DNA of 64,000 nt from Clostridia bacterium (GTDB taxonomy: Bacteria > Bacillota > Clostridia > Oscillospirales > Acutalibacteraceae). The stretch is taken from NCBI GenBank assembly GCA_017379935.1, contig JAFNVC010000020.1, forward strand, positions 32,572 to 96,571. The letters run 5' to 3'. Made by a program: the position numbers and the translations under genes. Below the pieces are notes generated by a model that was given only the letters and a program-made list of their open reading frames with translations, searched no databases and was not told the origin of the DNA. Within the stretch, counting starts at the first letter, position 1, and every line of letters starts with the position of its first letter. Of this stretch, positions 45,524 to 52,707 are shown one piece after another.

Positions 45524-47344
45524 TTATTTTTTCTTGAACATCTGCTTCATACGAAGCTCCTTTGAAAGAACACGCTTGCGGAGTCTGAGCGACTGCGGTG
45601 TAACCTCCAGAAGCTCGTCATCCTTGATAAACTCCATTGACTGCTCAAGGCTGAGTGTTGTCGGCGGAACAAGGCGGAGTGCATCGTCACTGCCTGCCGC
45701 ACGGGTGTTGGTCATCTGCTTTTTCTTGCAGACATTGCAGACAACATCCTCGTTTCTTGAGCATTCGCCGACAATCATACCCTCATAGACCTCAAGTCCC
45801 GGTCCGATGAAGAGACGGCCTCTGTCCTGAGTGTTGAAAAGACCGTAGCCTGTGCTTGTGCCTGTTTCGTGAACAACGATTGAGCCGCGCTCACGTGTCT
45901 GCATATCACCCTTGTACGGCTCATAGCCTGCAAAGAGCTGATTCATAATACCGTTACCGTTGGTATCCGTCATAAACTCCGAGCGGTAGCCGATAAGACC
46001 TCTTGAAGGGATCTTGAACTCGAGATGAGTTGCACCGCCCTCGCGCGAGCCCATATTTTCAAGCTCGCCCTTGCGCGAGCCTAATTTTTCGATAACTGCA
46101 CCGACATACTGCTCGGGCACCTCGACAATAAGAAGCTCCATCGGCTCGCAAAGCTCGCCGCCGATTGTTTTATAAATAACCTCGGGGCGTGAAACCTGAA
46201 ATTCATAGCCCTGACGGCGCATTGTTTCGATAAGAATAGAAAGGTGAAGCTCACCTCTGCCCGAAACCTTGAAGGTGTCGGTTGAATCCGTTTCCTCAAC
46301 ACGCATACTGACGTTTGTCTCAACCTCCTTGAAAAGGCGGTCACGGATGTTACGCGATGTTACAAACTTGCCCTCTCTGCCTGCAAACGGACTGTCGTTG
46401 ACAATAAAGTTCATTGAGATTGTCGGCTCATCGATTTTAACAAAGGGAAGCGGCTCGATACAGTCGGGCGCACACGCAGTCTCACCGATGTTAAGGTCGA
46501 CAATACCCGAAACGCAGACGATATCGCCCATCATTGCGCTGTCAACCTCGACGCGTCGGAGGCCCTCAAACTGATAAAGACGTGAAATCTTAACGTTCTG
46601 TGTCTCGCCGTCCTGCTTGCAGAGAACAACGCTGTCACCGCGCTTGATCTTTCCTCTTTCGACTCTGCCGACACCGATTCTGCCGATATAATCGTCATAG
46701 TCCAGGCTCGAGAAAAGAATCTGAAGCGGAGCATCAATCTCGCCCGACGGGGGCTGGATATGCTCAAGGATAGAATCGAGAAGCGGTCGCATATCACCCT
46801 CGCGCACGTCAGAATCAAGTGAGGAATAGCCCTCTCTTGCAGAAGCAAAAACAACGGGAAATTCAATCTGGTCATCGTCTGCGCCAAGCTCAATGAATAA
46901 GTCAAGCACCTCGTCGATAACCTCATCCGGTCTTGCGCCCGGTCGGTCAATCTTGTTGACTACAACAAGCACCTTCTTCTTGAGTCCGAGTGCTTTTTTC
47001 AGAACAAAGCGTGTCTGAGGCATACAACCCTCGAAGGCATCGACAAGAAGAAGCACGCCGTCAACCATCATCAGGATACGCTCAACCTCACCGCCGAAGT
47101 CAGCGTGGCCCGGAGTATCAACGATGTTGATTTTTGTGTTTTTGTAATGAACCGAGGTATTCTTTGAAAGAATTGTGATTCCGCGCTCTCTTTCGAGGTC
47201 GTTGGAGTCCATAACTCTGTCCTGCACCTGCTCATTCTCGCGGAAGATACCGCTCTGCTTGAGCATTTCGTCAACCAATGTTGTCTTGCCGTGGTCAACG
47301 TGTGCGATGATTGCAACGTTTCTGATTGAATCTCTTTTTGTCAT
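45524..47344 (-). CDS. typA: Ribosome-associated GTPase TypA/BipA
   Basis: A 606-residue translational GTPase related to EF-G, involved in ribosome assembly and stress adaptation. G motifs are [39 protein letters not shown] and NKID; the C-terminal unique domain ([20 protein letters not shown]) is complete. First gene of the operon typA, alpha/beta hydrolase, ribF, UDG, phosphoesterase. AAGGAC lies upstream of ATG 47344. Confidence 0.96.
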   Translation of the reverse strand: MTKRDSIRNVAIIAHVDHGKTTLVDEMLKQSGIFRENEQVQDRVMDSNDLERERGITILSKNTSVHYKNTKINIVDTPGHADFGGEVERILMMVDGVLLLVDAFEGCMPQTRFVLKKALGLKKKVLVVVNKIDRPGARPDEVIDEVLDLFIELGADDDQIEFPVVFASAREGYSSLDSDVREGDMRPLLDSILEHIQPPSGEIDAPLQILFSSLDYDDYIGRIGVGRVERGKIKRGDSVVLCKQDGETQNVKISRLYQFEGLRRVEVDSAMMGDIVCVSGIVDLNIGETACAPDCIEPLPFVKIDEPTISMNFIVNDSPFAGREGKFVTSRNIRDRLFKEVETNVSMRVEETDSTDTFKVSGRGELHLSILIETMRRQGYEFQVSRPEVIYKTIGGELCEPMELLIVEVPEQYVGAVIEKLGSRKGELENMGSREGGATHLEFKIPSRGLIGYRSEFMTDTNGNGIMNQLFAGYEPYKGDMQTRERGSIVVHETGTSTGYGLFNTQDRGRLFIGPGLEVYEGMIVGECSRNEDVVCNVCKKKQMTNTRAAGSDDALRLVPPTTLSLEQSMEFIKDDELLEVTPQSLRLRKRVLSKELRMKQMFKKK

Positions 47345-47393
47345 ATTATCCGTCCTTGCATAAGTGTCTGTTAAATATCTCTTACAACCTTAT

Positions 47394-47422
47394 ATTTTAA
47401 TATATAATAAGTATATAGTCAA
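47394..47422 (-). promoter_or_regulatory. Promoter of the typA operon
   Basis: Minus-strand TTGACT (47422-47417), 17-base spacer, TAAAAT (47399-47394). Confidence 0.55.
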
Positions 47423-47431
47423 GAAAAATCG

Positions 47432-47460
47432 TTGATTTTCGCCGTGCTTTATGCTACAAT
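47432..47460 (+). promoter_or_regulatory. Promoter of the phosphoesterase gene at 47495
   Basis: TTGATT (47432-47437), 17-base spacer, TACAAT (47455-47460), divergent from the typA promoter with a 9-base gap. Confidence 0.5.
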
Positions 47461-47494
47461 TTTCCAAAACAATAACAATCAGCGAGGTGTTTAT

Positions 47495-49123
47495 ATGATA
47501 AGCAGAGAAGAGTGGAAATCAATCCGCGGCTCTCAGAAAAGCCCCGACCATATTATGCTTTCCGTCAAGGGCAACCCCGAAACTTCAATGACCGTTACGT
47601 GGCGCACCTGCACGGATATCGAAAACGGATATGTCCTCTGCCGCGAAGACGGCTGTAAGGAATGGTTACGCTTCGATGCCGTCAGAGGTAATTTTGAATC
47701 TGATATGGATTCAAGCCATATTTTCTGGGCTGATATGACGGGACTGACACCCGATAAAAAATACGAATACAACGTCGGAAACGATGAATTCCGAAGCGAG
47801 AATTACAGCTTTTCGACCGTTCCCGAAAATCTCGACGATTTCAGCTTCGTCTGCTTCTCTGACGTGCAAACGGGCGGTCCCGTACCCCCTGCCGATTATT
47901 CGGGCTTCAACGAGTTTCTTAAGGAAACTCTCAAAAAGCATCCTGAGGTGCGCTTCATCCTCACCGCGGGTGACAACACAAACTGCGGTCAGACCGATAT
48001 TCAATGGACAGGCGCGCTCGAAGGCTACAAGGGCGTTATGGAGCGTATACCGCTGATGATGGCTATGGGCAATCACGACGATATGGGCTTTGAGAATTAT
48101 TTTACCTTTGAGGGTAAATATTACTGTGAAAAAGCTGATTATTTCCGCAATCAGTTCGGCGGCGCTTATGCCGCTAACGGTCCCGATGAATGGAAAACAG
48201 CCAACTATTCCTTCGATTACGGCAACGCTCATTTTACCGCAATAGGAATCAGCGGTCCCGAGGACGTCAACGAATGGCTGATAAAGGACACCGACGCGAG
48301 CGACAAAACGTGGAAGTTCGGTGCATATCACTTTCCCGTCTGCTATGCAGGAAGCGACCTTTCGTGCGACGATGCCTACCCGATGATGATGGAGGGTATG
48401 GAGAAGTTTGACGTTATGTTCAGCGGTCACGAGCACTGCTTCTCAAGAAGCTATCCGAGACGCGGCGAAAATCTCTGGGACAAGCCGTCGGAGGGTACTG
48501 TTTTCTATAACCTCGGCAGCAGTAACAGAAATCCCTCAAGAATGCTCGCTCTGCCCAAGCTCTGGAACTGCGCGTGGTATCCCCACGAGGAAAAGCTTTC
48601 GATGTACGCAATCGTTCACGTCGAGAAAAATAGGGTTACTCTCACCTCTTATCTTGAGGACGGCAGAATCGCTGACCGTTGTGTGATTGATAAGGATAAC
48701 GACCGCATCGAGCCTCTTGCTCTCGCTCCTATCTACAATGACACCAGAATGATGCTCAAGGGTGCGGACCTCGGACTGTGTGCAAGAACTACATCTGCAG
48801 AAAATATTGACGGAGTCTGGCACGTTCCCGCAGGAATACTTTTCCGCTACGCAGGCTTTAACGTTGAGTTCGGCAAGGGTACGGTCACAATCGAGGCTTA
48901 CCGCCACAAGGCTACGTTCACCGAAGACAGTAATATTGCCGTTACCGACCGCGGAGAAATCGAAATGTCACATGCTGTTGTCCGTTCCCAGCAGAATCAG
49001 CTTTATGTCCCCGTTGACGGAATCTGCAAGGCTTTTGATATGAGATGCAATTACTACACGAGAAACAACATTCTCTCTTTCGAGCACGAAAAGCAGGATA
49101 AGCCCGTTCCCTTCCAGCCGTAA
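47495..49123 (+). CDS. Purple-acid-phosphatase-like phosphoesterase with C-terminal stalk-type domain, no signal peptide
   Basis: A 542-residue protein. Residues 20-110 are fibronectin-like (NPETSMTVTWRTC to KKYEYNVG), followed by a metallophosphoesterase domain with CFSDVQTGG, TAGDNTNCG, MGNHDDMG, AYHFPV and SGHEHCFSRSY. The last 80 residues (ITVTDRGEIEMSH-like strand pattern, then QNQLYVPVDGICKAFDM) resemble copper-amine-oxidase N-terminal-like stalk domains of secreted Firmicutes proteins. ATG 47495 follows GAGGTG; neither this start nor the longer frame gives a signal peptide, which is odd for this architecture. Confidence 0.82.
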   Translation: MISREEWKSIRGSQKSPDHIMLSVKGNPETSMTVTWRTCTDIENGYVLCREDGCKEWLRFDAVRGNFESDMDSSHIFWADMTGLTPDKKYEYNVGNDEFRSENYSFSTVPENLDDFSFVCFSDVQTGGPVPPADYSGFNEFLKETLKKHPEVRFILTAGDNTNCGQTDIQWTGALEGYKGVMERIPLMMAMGNHDDMGFENYFTFEGKYYCEKADYFRNQFGGAYAANGPDEWKTANYSFDYGNAHFTAIGISGPEDVNEWLIKDTDASDKTWKFGAYHFPVCYAGSDLSCDDAYPMMMEGMEKFDVMFSGHEHCFSRSYPRRGENLWDKPSEGTVFYNLGSSNRNPSRMLALPKLWNCAWYPHEEKLSMYAIVHVEKNRVTLTSYLEDGRIADRCVIDKDNDRIEPLALAPIYNDTRMMLKGADLGLCARTTSAENIDGVWHVPAGILFRYAGFNVEFGKGTVTIEAYRHKATFTEDSNIAVTDRGEIEMSHAVVRSQQNQLYVPVDGICKAFDMRCNYYTRNNILSFEHEKQDKPVPFQP

Positions 49124-49159
49124 CAATATTTTTTCGACATTTTGTGCAAATTTGAGGTA

Positions 49160-49188
49160 TTGACAAAAATTTGCAACGGTGTTAAAAT
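49160..49188 (+). promoter_or_regulatory. Promoter of small peptide gene 1
   Basis: TTGACA (49160-49165), 17-base spacer, TAAAAT (49183-49188) in the context TGTTAAAATGT, which is repeated at peptide gene 2. Confidence 0.7.
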
Positions 49189-49238
49189 GTACCCAAATAA
49201 AGTGATTTTATCGCTTGAATTATGAAAGGAGATTCATT

Positions 49239-49391
49239 ATGGATCAGATTACAGCAATTTTCGAGGGCATCGATTGGAACGGCATTCTTGACACAGTTAT
49301 GAATAAGCTCACAGACCTCATCGTTCAGATCGACTTCCAGAAGGTTCTTGATGTTATCGGAAATCTCGTTGGCGGTCTCCTCGCAGGCTAA
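49239..49391 (+). CDS. 50-residue amphipathic peptide, paralogue 1
   Basis: ATG 49239 preceded by GAAAGGAGA; stop at 49389-49391. The product starts MDQITAIFEGIDWNGILDTV and ends in hydrophobic VIGNLVGGLLAG. It has no signal peptide, is predicted to be an amphipathic helix pair, and is net acidic. It is closely related to the peptide at 49543 (same MDQITA-x-x-EGID start and a second IDFQ-x-hydrophobic-LD block) and seems to consist of two tandem units of about 19 residues. It has its own promoter and terminator. The size and amphipathicity recall beta-type phenol-soluble modulins, but homology is not shown. Confidence 0.75.
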   Translation: MDQITAIFEGIDWNGILDTVMNKLTDLIVQIDFQKVLDVIGNLVGGLLAG

Positions 49392-49405
49392 TTTATTCAA
49401 GTTTT

Positions 49406-49430
49406 AAGCAGTCGCATTTTGCGGCTGCTT
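49406..49430 (+). terminator. Terminator of peptide gene 1
   Basis: 11-bp stem AAGCAGTCGCA / TGCGGCTGCTT (one G-T pair), TTT loop, followed by ATTTTTTTT. Confidence 0.88.
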
Positions 49431-49460
49431 ATTTTTTTTGTAAAACATTAAACTTTTCTA

Positions 49461-49489
49461 TTGACAATAAAATAGACAAATGTTAAAAT
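49461..49489 (+). promoter_or_regulatory. Promoter of small peptide gene 2
   Basis: TTGACA (49461-49466), 17-base spacer, TAAAAT (49484-49489), same TGTTAAAATGT context as gene 1. Confidence 0.7.
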
Positions 49490-49542
49490 GTGTATAATCA
49501 TCGACGATGTTTTATCGCCAATTTATGAAAGGAGAAAATATC

Positions 49543-49680
49543 ATGGATCAGATTACAGCATTCCTTGAGGGTATCGATTTCGACGCTATCATCACAGCTA
49601 TCACAGATTTCCTCGCAACAATTGATTTCCAGGCTATCCTTGACGAAATCATGGCTATGGTTTCAGGTCTTATCGGCTAA
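49543..49680 (+). CDS. 45-residue amphipathic peptide, paralogue 2
   Basis: ATG 49543 preceded by GAAAGGAGA, stop TAA at 49678-49680. The product starts MDQITAFLEGIDFDAIITAI and ends ILDEIMAMVSGLIG. Acidic (only one basic-free stretch; no Lys or Arg), strongly amphipathic, no signal peptide. Its two IDF-containing units mirror those of the 50-residue paralogue. The 5' leader shares TTTTATCGC and TATGAAAGGAGA with gene 1, so promoter, leader and ORF were duplicated together. Independent terminator downstream. Function unknown. Confidence 0.75.
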   Translation: MDQITAFLEGIDFDAIITAITDFLATIDFQAILDEIMAMVSGLIG

Positions 49681-49705
49681 TTGGAAAACATACCAAAAAA
49701 ATAAT

Positions 49706-49725
49706 GGGGCTGTTTTTACAGCCCC
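49706..49725. terminator. Bidirectional terminator after peptide gene 2
   Basis: Stem GGGGCTGT / ACAGCCCC with TTTT loop; TTATTTTTTATT exit on plus and ATTATTTTTTT exit on minus for the convergent phosphoesterase gene. Confidence 0.85.
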
Positions 49726-49732
49726 TTATTTT

Positions 49733-51016
49733 TTATTCTTTTTCAATTGTTACGCTGTCGAACATCTCGTTCGTATCCGTATGATAGGATTTTACGGTAA
49801 GCGTATCGCCGTCGATATCAAGAATCGAATAAGTCTGCCTTCTCTCCTGTAATGCAACGCTGCAATATTCCGAAACGCTGTCGCCGATGCCGCTGTAGTT
49901 GCTTCCCGACGAAGAATTCTGTGTTATATAAAGTGTACCGTCGGGATTTTTATATGCGTAGGTATTATTGATATCCGAGGTTATCTCACCGTCCTTTATT
50001 ACATGAGAACGGCTGTAATAATGGTCGTGACCGCTCAGGCAGATGTCGATATCAAATTCATCAATGAACGGAACAACCGTTGCTCGTGCGAATTTATTGC
50101 CGATATCATCGGCGCCGCTCGCATCAAAGGGACTGTGGTGCATCATCAGCACACGCCACTTTGCTTCGGGATAAGCCTTGCAGGCATTTTTTATAATGCG
50201 TCGGTTTGCCGTAGGCATAAAGTTATTTGAATCAACAACGATGAAAAGAACGCCGTTGTAACAGAAATAATAGCCCTGCCCTGCCGGCCAGCGGAAGAGA
50301 GTGAAGGTGTTGTCATTAGGGTTGTTGAAGTGGTGCGAATAATTGGTGGTGTAAAAATCATGGTTGCCGATTGCCGCCGCAACGGGCGTTGAACGAAGAA
50401 CAGACGGTGATTCAAAATAAGTATACTGCTCCTCGGAATAGGAGTCCTCGACCTGATCACCGCTTGAAAGAATAAAGTCAAATGAATTATTTTCCGCGGC
50501 AGTTTCAAGTGTTTTTGTCCATCCGTAGGTATCGTTCATATAGATTTCTTCCTGCTCACCTCTTGATCGTCCGATCTGCGAATCAGTAACAAAGAGTGCC
50601 GTTACACCCTCGCCGTCACCCGTGGTGAAGGAATAGATTTCGCTTTCCGCCTTGTCGACGGTATAGCGGTAGTAATATACGGTGTTTTCTTCAAGGTCAG
50701 CTGCGGTTGCGTTATACGTCCATTCGAAGCCGAAGAGATTGAATTCACGCTTTGCCCTGAGCTGAACAGCATCGCTTAAGTCCGCTTTTCTGCCGAGAAC
50801 AATCTGTTCTCTTGTGCTGAAAAATGACGACTGCCACGAGAAATTCATCTGTGTCTCATCCTCGCCCGGGGTAAGGGTTATGTAGCCCGAGGAAGCCTTG
50901 ATATCCTCCCAGCCCGTCTGCCACGCTTCAAAGGTACTGACCGCACCTGCAGAAAAGCTGAAGAAACTGAAAAGCAGGGAAACAACTATAATAACTGATA
51001 ATAATTTTTTAGGCAT
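49733..51016 (-). CDS. Exported purple-acid-phosphatase-like metallophosphoesterase
   Basis: A 427-residue protein with signal peptide (LLSVIIVVSLLFSFFSFSAG, cleavage near SAGA), fibronectin-like domain (TQMNFSWQSSFF to TVYYYRYTVDKAE), and phosphoesterase motifs FVTDSQIG, SSGDQVED, IGNHDF, MHHSPFD and SGHDHYYSRSH. It is a relative of the proteins at 32667 and 47495. ATG 51016 follows GAGGTGATT; the longer frame to 51052 lacks a site. No C-terminal hydrophobic tail, unlike the enzyme at 32667. Confidence 0.87.
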   Translation of the reverse strand: MPKKLLSVIIVVSLLFSFFSFSAGAVSTFEAWQTGWEDIKASSGYITLTPGEDETQMNFSWQSSFFSTREQIVLGRKADLSDAVQLRAKREFNLFGFEWTYNATAADLEENTVYYYRYTVDKAESEIYSFTTGDGEGVTALFVTDSQIGRSRGEQEEIYMNDTYGWTKTLETAAENNSFDFILSSGDQVEDSYSEEQYTYFESPSVLRSTPVAAAIGNHDFYTTNYSHHFNNPNDNTFTLFRWPAGQGYYFCYNGVLFIVVDSNNFMPTANRRIIKNACKAYPEAKWRVLMMHHSPFDASGADDIGNKFARATVVPFIDEFDIDICLSGHDHYYSRSHVIKDGEITSDINNTYAYKNPDGTLYITQNSSSGSNYSGIGDSVSEYCSVALQERRQTYSILDIDGDTLTVKSYHTDTNEMFDSVTIEKE

Positions 51017-51073
51017 ATAAATCACCTCGAATGAATTATACCATATATTCATAAATCCGTAACGGAAAATTTG

Positions 51074-51102
51074 TTGACAATTTTTTGTGTAAAATATATA
51101 AT
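51074..51102 (+). promoter_or_regulatory. Consensus promoter of the FHA-domain gene
   Basis: TTGACA (51074-51079), 17-base spacer, TATAAT (51097-51102), 30 bases before the TTG start. Confidence 0.8.
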
Positions 51103-51131
51103 TGATATATCATTTTACGGAGGTGAGACGG

Positions 51132-51521
51132 TTGGACGAAATGATGTCAGTTTTCAGATATCTTATTCCCGTACTGTGCTTTGTTATTGTCGCATATTGC
51201 ATAAAGCATCTTCTGCAAAGCAAGGCACCTAAGGTCACACCCGCCTGCCTTATCGACGAGATGACTGGCAAGGAATATCTTATCACCAACTGGGAGACCT
51301 CAATCGGCAGGAGCAATGCCTGTGATATTGTTCTCAACTATTCTACCGTTTCGCGTTTTCACGCTGTTATTTCCAAGCATAAGAAGGGCTGGGTGCTGAC
51401 TGACACCAACTCCAGCGCAGGTACATATATCGGCAAAACACAGGTGCACAAAAGTGTTGTAATCAACGATTCTGACGAAATTTCCTTCGGCGGAATCATT
51501 CTTCGTTTCAGAATCAAATAG
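51132..51521 (+). CDS. Membrane-anchored FHA-domain protein
   Basis: A 129-residue protein with one N-terminal membrane helix (about residues 8-25) and a cytoplasmic forkhead-associated domain: SIGRSNACDIVL, YSTVSRFHAVI and LTDTNSSAGTYI, which contain the arginine, serine and asparagine that bind phosphothreonine. The chosen start is TTG 51132, six bases after GGAGGTG; ATG 51141 is 15 bases away. It probably docks a phosphorylated partner of a serine/threonine kinase at the membrane, but no kinase is in the window. Transcribed alone. Confidence 0.82.
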   Translation: MDEMMSVFRYLIPVLCFVIVAYCIKHLLQSKAPKVTPACLIDEMTGKEYLITNWETSIGRSNACDIVLNYSTVSRFHAVISKHKKGWVLTDTNSSAGTYIGKTQVHKSVVINDSDEISFGGIILRFRIK

Positions 51522-51554
51522 AAGCTGTTTTTTATCACGGATAAAAGACGGCTT
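51522..51554 (+). terminator. Weak imperfect hairpin after the FHA gene
   Basis: GAAGC...TTTTTTATC pairs imperfectly with GATAAAA...GCTTC, followed by a T-rich stretch near 51563. Possible terminator. Confidence 0.35.
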
Positions 51555-51613
51555 CTTGTGCTTTTTAGTCAAAAATCCGCACTTATTTTTTATTCCTGAT
51601 TCAGCATTTTCTC

Positions 51614-51643
51614 TTGAATATGAATATATATGTATGTTAAAAT
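51614..51643 (+). promoter_or_regulatory. Promoter of the iol operon
   Basis: TTGAAT (51614-51619), 18-base spacer, TAAAAT (51638-51643), 41 bases before iolC. No clear IolR-like operator recognised. Confidence 0.5.
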
Positions 51644-51683
51644 ATTATGAATGATTTAAAAATTGGTTTTGGAGGCTGATTTT

Positions 51684-52697
51684 ATGAAATACATTGAATT
51701 TGACGAGTCAAGAGAGCTCGACCTGATCCCTATCGGACGCGTTGCTATTGACTTCAACCCCACAGACTATTACAACACGCTCGACAAGTGCGAAAACTAC
51801 AAGAAATATGTCGGCGGCTCACCTGCAAACATTGCTGTCGGTCTTGCAAGACTCGGCAAGAAGGTAGGCTTCATCGGTAAGGTTTCCGATGACCAGTTCG
51901 GCACTTATGTTGAGAATTTCTTTAAGGATGAGGGAATCGACATTTCTCACATCACGCGCACAACAGGCGGTGAAAAGTTAGGTCTTACCTTCACCGAAAT
52001 CAAGTCAGAGCATGAAAGCAGCATCCTTATGTACCGTGACGGTATCGCTGACCTTATGCTTCATCCTGACGATGTTGACGAGGATTACATAAAGAGCGCA
52101 AAGGCAATTCTTATCAGCGGTACGGCACTTTCACAGAGCCCGTCAAGAGAGGCTTGTCTCAAGGCAATGTATCTTGCAAAGAAGGTCGGCACAAAGGTTA
52201 TCTTTGACATCGACTACCGCCCCTACAACTGGAAGAATGCAGACGAAATTGCAATCTACTATTCAGTTGTCGCTTCCAACAGCGATATGGTTATGGGCTC
52301 ACGTGAGGAGTTCGACCTTACAGAGGCAATCTCTGCTCCCGGCAGAACAGATAAGGAAACTGCAGCCCACTGGATGAGTATGGGCAACAAGATTGTTATC
52401 ATCAAGCACGGCAAGGAAGGTTCAACCGCTCACACTGCAGACGGCGAATATTCAATCAAGCCCTTCCCCGTAAAGGCATTCAAGTCCTTCGGCGGCGGTG
52501 ACGGCTACGGCTCGGCATTCATCTACGGACTTCTCGAGGAATGGGACATTATGGATTGTCTCGAGCTCGGCTCTGCTTCAGCTTCAATGCTTGTTGCGGC
52601 TCACGGCTGTTCACTCTTTATGCCGACAGTGGATGAAATCAAGGCATTCATCAAGGACGAAAAAGAAAAATACGGCGAAATGGTCGCACGAGCATAA
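51684..52697 (+). CDS. iolC: 5-dehydro-2-deoxygluconokinase
   Basis: A 337-residue PfkB-family kinase that phosphorylates 5-dehydro-2-deoxygluconate in inositol breakdown. Sugar-binding N-terminal motif GGSPANIAVGLARLG and C-terminal GGGDGYGSAFIYGL with the catalytic aspartate. ATG 51684 follows GGAGG; the open frame back to 51663 lacks a site. First gene of the operon; ten bases separate it from iolD. Assignment as IolC rather than another PfkB kinase rests mostly on the operon. Confidence 0.9.
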   Translation: MKYIEFDESRELDLIPIGRVAIDFNPTDYYNTLDKCENYKKYVGGSPANIAVGLARLGKKVGFIGKVSDDQFGTYVENFFKDEGIDISHITRTTGGEKLGLTFTEIKSEHESSILMYRDGIADLMLHPDDVDEDYIKSAKAILISGTALSQSPSREACLKAMYLAKKVGTKVIFDIDYRPYNWKNADEIAIYYSVVASNSDMVMGSREEFDLTEAISAPGRTDKETAAHWMSMGNKIVIIKHGKEGSTAHTADGEYSIKPFPVKAFKSFGGGDGYGSAFIYGLLEEWDIMDCLELGSASASMLVAAHGCSLFMPTVDEIKAFIKDEKEKYGEMVARA

Positions 52698-52707
52698 GGA
52701 GAGTATT

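Noticed and set aside
52498-52707. Long N-terminal extension of iolD overlapping iolC
   Set aside because: It is out of frame with iolC, has no ribosome binding site, and the family N-terminus starts at 52708.
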